Shown: piece after piece, positions 5,879 to 10,088 of the stretch
Numbering within the stretch: the stretch's first letter is position 1
Layout: each line of letters begins with the position of its first letter
Source of the DNA: JBAYHA01 sp964605975
Lineage (GTDB): Bacteria > Patescibacteriota > Patescibacteriia > UBA11705 > JABHMO01
Assembly: GCA_964605975.1 (NCBI GenBank)
Contig: CAZSER010000027.1
Location: 1 to 10,088 of the forward strand
Direction of reading: 5' to 3'
DNA: 10,088 nucleotides
Position numbers and translations under genes: made by a program
Notes under the pieces: generated by a model
Told to the model about the DNA's origin: nothing
The model's input: the letters and a program-made list of their open reading frames with translations, nothing else
The model's database searches: none

Positions 5879-6754
5879 ATGAAAAAAAGAATTTTGTTTA
5901 TAATTAAATTGCTTATATTTTTAGTTATATTTTTTTATTTATTTAAAAAGACAAATTTTAGCGATCTTTTAAATAATTTATCAAAAGTAAAAATTGTATA
6001 CTTAATTTTGTCGATGTTTTTATCTGCGTTTACGACCTTTTTAATGTCCACTAGACAAAGGATGATTTTGGGACTTAAAGGGGTTCGTATTGGAAGACTG
6101 AGAGCCTTTTTGATAAATTATTACGCACAGTTTATAAATAATTTCTTTTTTGGTTTTGTTGGTGGCGATGCCTACACAACCATGTCTATAGAAGGCGATA
6201 AAAAGACTGTTGTTAAGGGTGTTTTATTGGATCGCCTTACTGGAATGTTCGTTTTAATTTTAATGTCAGTTCCTGGTGTTATTTTTTATTTTTTTAATAG
6301 AAATGAATATTCAAATGTTGTGCAAATAAAGATTCCTTTTGCGATTGTCTTGTTTATTTGTTTCTTTTTGGTTGCTGTTTATTTTTTTATTTTTAAAAAA
6401 GACTTTTTTTTAAGCAAATTAAATAGTATAAAAAAAATACTTCTTCATAGAAATATTTTGTTTTTGGCAATAGCCATACAAATTTTGATGATTTTAAATT
6501 TGAATTTAATTTTTTTATCTCTTGGTTGGCATATATCTTATTTAAATCTTTTTCTTTTTGTTCCGTTAATAAATTTAATAATAACTTTACCAATTAGCAT
6601 AAAAGGCTATGGTTTTAGGGAGTTACTAATATCGGTGTTTTTTGGGATAAACATTAGCGAGGTTCTGGTTTTTACTATTGTAAATACAGCCGTTACTATA
6701 TTGCACACTTCAATTGGTGCTAGCTTAAATATCATTAATAATAAAAAAAATTAG
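5879..6754 (+). CDS. Flippase-like integral membrane protein (UPF0104/LPG synthase TM family)
   Basis: This is a 291-residue, very hydrophobic protein with about seven or eight membrane segments. It carries the family marks GGDAY at 95-99 and LLDRLTG with D118-R119, which I recognise from the lysylphosphatidylglycerol synthase transmembrane/UPF0104 (AglD2-like) family. The soluble aminoacyl-transfer domain of MprF is absent, so aminoacylation of lipids is not expected. Members of this kind often sit in glycan clusters, where a role in lipid-linked sugar handling or flipping has been suggested. It is the last gene of the operon. Its TAG stop overlaps by 4 bases the TAA stop of the convergent membrane glycosyltransferase, leaving no space for a dedicated terminator. 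Confidence 0.8.
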   Translation: MKKRILFIIKLLIFLVIFFYLFKKTNFSDLLNNLSKVKIVYLILSMFLSAFTTFLMSTRQRMILGLKGVRIGRLRAFLINYYAQFINNFFFGFVGGDAYTTMSIEGDKKTVVKGVLLDRLTGMFVLILMSVPGVIFYFFNRNEYSNVVQIKIPFAIVLFICFFLVAVYFFIFKKDFFLSKLNSIKKILLHRNILFLAIAIQILMILNLNLIFLSLGWHISYLNLFLFVPLINLIITLPISIKGYGFRELLISVFFGINISEVLVFTIVNTAVTILHTSIGASLNIINNKKN

Positions 6755-8694
6755 TTGGTATTATTTGAAAACAGCATAACTCCCTCTTTTTTGTATATTT
6801 GTTCGAGACTGTTGTTTTTAATGAAGTTTATAAAAGCATCATCTTTGTATTGGTTGGTATCTAAAATTAGATATACTTTATCATTCAATTTGTTAAATTC
6901 TATAGTATTGGCAAAAGGTAGACCATCGTAATAATCAACCTCAACTCCAGCAGCGTTGAAATATATTTTGGAAACTTTTCTTTTGATTGTATAATTAGCG
7001 TTTACTCCGTAGTAACCAGAAATAAGTCCATTTCCGGTTATGATTATTCCCCCCTTTTCCTTATCATTTGTTTCATTGTTAAGATATGCAGATGCTTCTC
7101 TCCATGAGTATCTGTTTTTTTGTAGAGATGAGTTGTAGGCTATTTTGGATGATGGGAGTAAAAAAGCATCCCTTATTGACGAAATTGAAGTTAAAATTAG
7201 GATTAATGTTATTAAAAAAGCAAGTTTCTTTTTGTTTGTCGAGGATGACGTAAGTAGATACAAGTTTCTTATTCCAAGAATTAACACAACTGGGTATGTA
7301 TATATTATATATCTCTCAACCTTTGTCACTAACACAAAACTCATAACAAAAAAAGAATACATAACAAATATGAACAATGCTATGCTGATATTTTTTGTTT
7401 TTTTATTATCTCGCAGAGCTAATAAGGGGCTTATTAAGAATAGTAAACTTAAAAATAAAAAATTATTATAAAATAGTTTTACATAAAAAAGCACCCCATT
7501 ATCTAGAAAACTGTATCTAATAGCCTTAAACAGGAAATATATTACTGTTTCATGAAAGAAAAAAAATAGAATTAATATCATTAATACAAAAGATATTAAT
7601 ATGCTATTTCTTTTGATTTTACTCATTGAATCCCTTGTCTTATAAATATTAAGACAAACAACGAAAAATACAAACGGTAGTATAACTGATAAAAGTTGAT
7701 GGTTTATTACAGATAAGGACGTTGCCGCAATTAATAAGATTAAATTTAGATTATTTTTTTGGTATGTAAAATTGTATAAATAAATTATAATTAAGTGAAC
7801 CAATAAAATTGTTAATGCGTAAAATCTAATTTCTCTCGAGTAGTTTATTAACCATAAAGAAAGACATACACCCACAGCTGTTAGTAATGCTATTTTTTTA
7901 GAATTAAATATTTTTTTTACTACTATGTAGTTTACCGGTATTGTTAAAGACCCTATGATTGCGAAAGGAATTCTTGCTGTCAACTCTGACACTTTATTTA
8001 ATAAAAAACTCAACGATAAAATAAAGATGGACGGCAAGCTAAAGAAATAGTTATTCCCAGATGGCAAAGTCATTCCGCTGCCGCTTAAAAAATTTTTTGT
8101 TACCAGAACTAAAACTACTTCATCATTCCAAAAAGAAGGTAGTCCAAGATTTTTTATTCTCACATAAATACCGGTGATTGTTATAAAAATGAGACTAATT
8201 ATTATTATTGATTTGTTTTTTATTTTTTTGTTATCAAAAGATTGTTTGATGCGATCATTGTCGGTTATTTCAATATCACTTTTTTTATTTGTTGTATTGT
8301 TTTTGAAATAAAAAGTAAAGAGACCAAAGATAATAAAAAGAATTAATAAGTATTCATAGTTTTGTTCTAGAAGAGTTGTTATTTTTAGGATGTGGCTGTT
8401 TTTAATAAATTCAAGACAGTTTTTTGCTATTATGGCTATCGTGAAAAAATAAAAACCAACTTTAAAGATGGTTTTTATTTTTTTATGTATGATTCCTGCG
8501 TTTTGTTTGCTGAAAAAAAATAACCAGGCGAAGAAAAAAATAATATCAAAAGAAATGAGCCAATGACTGTCTGCGAATGTACTAAAAGATGAAATTGATA
8601 AGTAATTTAAAATAGTTAATATAAAACACAGGCAATATAAATTGCCAAAAAATAAAGCAAAAGACAACCTGTTTTTTTTAAAGAAATTTTCCAT
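6751..8694 (-). CDS. PMT/ArnT-type membrane glycosyltransferase (GT39/GT83-like)
   Basis: This 647-residue polytopic protein has the marks of the dolichol/undecaprenyl-phosphate-sugar-dependent transferases. D191-E192 in LGLPSFWNDEV lies in the first extracytoplasmic loop (catalytic acid position in PMT_2 enzymes) and SREIRFYAL is at 286-294. Many further membrane segments follow, and a C-terminal soluble domain of about 130 residues should lie outside the membrane. It probably transfers a sugar from a polyprenyl-phosphate carrier onto an extracytoplasmic acceptor. An additional N-terminal part of about 160 residues with four predicted membrane segments and a charged linker (131-161) precedes the core; the usual enzyme would begin near residue 162. 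The start ATG directly abuts the stop of the LamG-like gene (TAAATG on the minus strand), so the two form an operon. There is no Shine-Dalgarno sequence. Codon use is strongly AT-biased. Confidence 0.85.
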   Translation of the reverse strand: MENFFKKNRLSFALFFGNLYCLCFILTILNYLSISSFSTFADSHWLISFDIIFFFAWLFFFSKQNAGIIHKKIKTIFKVGFYFFTIAIIAKNCLEFIKNSHILKITTLLEQNYEYLLILFIIFGLFTFYFKNNTTNKKSDIEITDNDRIKQSFDNKKIKNKSIIIISLIFITITGIYVRIKNLGLPSFWNDEVVLVLVTKNFLSGSGMTLPSGNNYFFSLPSIFILSLSFLLNKVSELTARIPFAIIGSLTIPVNYIVVKKIFNSKKIALLTAVGVCLSLWLINYSREIRFYALTILLVHLIIIYLYNFTYQKNNLNLILLIAATSLSVINHQLLSVILPFVFFVVCLNIYKTRDSMSKIKRNSILISFVLMILILFFFFHETVIYFLFKAIRYSFLDNGVLFYVKLFYNNFLFLSLLFLISPLLALRDNKKTKNISIALFIFVMYSFFVMSFVLVTKVERYIIYTYPVVLILGIRNLYLLTSSSTNKKKLAFLITLILILTSISSIRDAFLLPSSKIAYNSSLQKNRYSWREASAYLNNETNDKEKGGIIITGNGLISGYYGVNANYTIKRKVSKIYFNAAGVEVDYYDGLPFANTIEFNKLNDKVYLILDTNQYKDDAFINFIKNNSLEQIYKKEGVMLFSNNTN

Positions 8695-10088
8695 TTATTT
8701 TTTTACTTTAATTTTTATTTTACATAGTTCACCCATACCATAGAGTGAGAGTGTTGTGCTTTTGTTTTCTGTTAGTAATATTTTTTTATCGGAATTTTTA
8801 GAGGCGGAAACCGTTGGTATGATTTTAATGATATTTATTTTCCCTTGTAAATAATTTGCACCGCCATGTTTTGATAATCCAATTGTTAAATCAACTTTAT
8901 TGTCGCCATAATCTTTGTAGATTGTTTCATTAGCAAAATATTCACGACCGGCAAAAACGCCATCAACGAAAAGTTCGATGTAGCCGTTAGTTGTTGGTTG
9001 CTGACAAATACTTTCTTCTATAACAACTGGATTCCCGCCTTCGCGGGAATGACAAGCGGAGGATGTTGCCGTAGAAACAGGGGAATAGACGGCAAGGAGG
9101 GTGTGCGGCTTATTAAAGAAAGCTTCGTTTACATTGTAGGATATGCTATATGCTGGTCCAGTTGATGATGACATGCGACCAACTCTAAAATAAACAGCAT
9201 TCTCATTCTGCCATATTTCCCAATTGTAGTGGCCAATGATCTGTTGGCCATTTTCGGCCTTTTCCGGCGTCCATTCGGCGTAAACGGTAAAAGGGCCATC
9301 TTCGAATTTATCGGCGGTGTTGGGCATTACAAGGCGTGTAGAACCATCTAGGACGATGGAATCGTCTTTGGTGTCGATCAATGACGGTTTTACGGGGTGA
9401 AACAAAAAGGATTGGACTGCGGATGTTCTTGATACGCGAAGCGGTGGAAGTGTCATTCCTAGCCATTCTTTGGAGGCTATGGAGGAGTTGGCCTCGCCGT
9501 CGATTTGCGATTTCTCTTCTTTTGCGATGACCATGCTTACAGCCTTGGCGTTCTCGTTCTTGTCGGTAGTAAGGTAAAGGTTTTGGCCGTCGAAAGCGAC
9601 GATGGCTGTTCTTTTCTCTCCAAGGAAATAATCCGGAAGCTGGTATTTAAGAGTTTGATCTTTGTATTTTAAGACCATCTCTTTTTGGTTTTGGGTCAAG
9701 GAGATGTCGCCGGTTAAGAGGGGGACGGATTTTTTGGCCAGCCAGGTCAATTCAAGGGAGAATCCTTGATAGAAGCGCTTCGATTCATAATTGCCAACCA
9801 TGAGAGGTTCGTCGTTCTCTTCATAAGGAAGTTGGGCGCACAACCCATTTCTTTTGCCGACAGCACTGCAATCAATTCCTTTTAGATTGGAATTGATTAT
9901 CACGTTTTTTATCGGTTCCGATTCGGTGTTCTGGAATTTTTCGAAGATTTGTTTTTCGGATAGTTCGGCTTGGAAGTATTGTTCTATGTTCTGGGCGTTC
10001 CAATCGTAGTCCCATTTAACGTCGGTAAGGTCTGGTGGCAAAATGAAAGACACGCCGGAGGAGGCGGTGAGTTCGGCTTCGATCGTGG
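8695..10088 (-). CDS. LamG-like (concanavalin A-like) domain protein, partial
   Basis: The frame is open to the right edge of the window without a convincing start, so the 5' end is missing; a GTG at 10051-10053 is only the first possible start codon inside, and the codons beyond it (reading TIEAELTASSG) continue the same style. At least two beta-sandwich units resembling laminin-G/concanavalin A-like folds can be seen. One lies at about 9780-9520 (GFSLELTW ... TAIVAFDGQNLYLTTDK) and one at about 9365-8820 (SIVLDGSTRLV ... FTVYAEW ... GYIELFVDGVFAGREYF ... GKINIIKI). These domains usually bind glycans or protein partners. The visible part has no membrane segment; the missing N-terminus may contain one. 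The gene is clearly richer in G and C than the downstream glycosyltransferase, especially from 9200 on. A palindromic repeat at 9031-9050 is translated in frame. It is followed with no gap by the PMT-type gene. Confidence 0.75.
   Translation of the reverse strand, partial: TIEAELTASSGVSFILPPDLTDVKWDYDWNAQNIEQYFQAELSEKQIFEKFQNTESEPIKNVIINSNLKGIDCSAVGKRNGLCAQLPYEENDEPLMVGNYESKRFYQGFSLELTWLAKKSVPLLTGDISLTQNQKEMVLKYKDQTLKYQLPDYFLGEKRTAIVAFDGQNLYLTTDKNENAKAVSMVIAKEEKSQIDGEANSSIASKEWLGMTLPPLRVSRTSAVQSFLFHPVKPSLIDTKDDSIVLDGSTRLVMPNTADKFEDGPFTVYAEWTPEKAENGQQIIGHYNWEIWQNENAVYFRVGRMSSSTGPAYSISYNVNEAFFNKPHTLLAVYSPVSTATSSACHSREGGNPVVIEESICQQPTTNGYIELFVDGVFAGREYFANETIYKDYGDNKVDLTIGLSKHGGANYLQGKINIIKIIPTVSASKNSDKKILLTENKSTTLSLYGMGELCKIKIKVKK
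9031..9050. repeat. dRS3-like palindromic repeat inside a coding region
   Basis: ATTCCCGCCTTCGCGGGAAT is a perfect 8-bp inverted repeat around CTTC, with the ATTCCC-N8-GGGAAT form of the dRS3 repeats known from Neisseria and of similar dispersed palindromes in many bacteria. The flanks (TGG on the left, GACAAG on the right) also resemble the common extended form of such repeats. On the minus strand it is read as part of CHSREGGNPV, a peptide often seen where such repeats are translated. It falls in a loop of the LamG-like domain and keeps the frame. Confidence 0.85.

Noticed and set aside
5879..6754. MprF-type lysylphosphatidylglycerol synthase
   Set aside because: Only the flippase-like membrane part is present; the C-terminal aminoacyl-transfer domain is missing and the gene context is glycan synthesis.
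7145..7471. Plus-strand open frame of 108 codons
   Set aside because: It lies antisense within the well-supported membrane glycosyltransferase and has no motif or ribosome binding site.
1..10088. CRISPR array, tRNA, rRNA, transposase or integrase
   Set aside because: No regularly spaced short repeats, cloverleaf-like segments, rRNA motifs or recombinase motifs were seen on either strand.

Overview
The window is AT-rich, tightly packed bacterial DNA using the standard code (TAA, TAG and TGA all act as stops). Most genes in the polysaccharide part have no visible Shine-Dalgarno sequence. Very short spacers, several fused membrane glycosyltransferases and low GC would suit a Patescibacteria/CPR-type or similar small-genome bacterium. 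That is inference; the window has no rRNA or marker gene to confirm it.

Region 1 (1-2426) is a compact peptide-modification cassette. It runs from an extended -10 promoter (98-126) to a radical SAM/SPASM maturase (178-1485, GTG start set by AGGAGG). Next is an unlisted 46-residue peptide gene (1505-1645) ending in a Cys/Asn-rich tail, SCYCNCNSCNCYVTK. After an intergenic hairpin (1661-1679) comes a cytoplasmic HELLH metallopeptidase-like protein (1690-2400), then a strong intrinsic terminator (2399-2426). The reading is a RiPP pathway: precursor, [4Fe-4S] radical maturase with a possible C-terminal leader-recognition domain, and a candidate leader peptidase. No exporter is present.

The cassette is bracketed by a direct repeat of about 124 bp (1-124 and 2420-2542, roughly 94% identical by hand alignment). 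Each copy ends in the same type of promoter. The right copy drives the next operon, with a terminator-like hairpin just after the expected transcription start. The cassette therefore looks like a module placed, by duplication or insertion, between two copies of one terminator-promoter unit.

Region 2 (2630-6754, plus strand) is a surface-glycan operon: a membrane-tethered GT4 glycosyltransferase (apparent fusion), a hexapeptide-repeat acyltransferase, a GT2 rhamnosyltransferase-like enzyme and a flippase-like (UPF0104/LPG synthase TM) membrane protein. Spacing is from a 4-base overlap to 10 bases.

Region 3 (6751-10088, minus strand) converges on region 2 with a 4-base stop overlap. A partial gene for a protein with LamG-like (concanavalin A-like) sandwich domains runs off the right edge and is followed with zero gap by a PMT/ArnT-type (GT39/GT83-like) membrane glycosyltransferase with an extra N-terminal membrane domain. 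A dRS3-like 20-base palindrome sits in frame inside the LamG-like gene and is translated as CHSREGGNPV.
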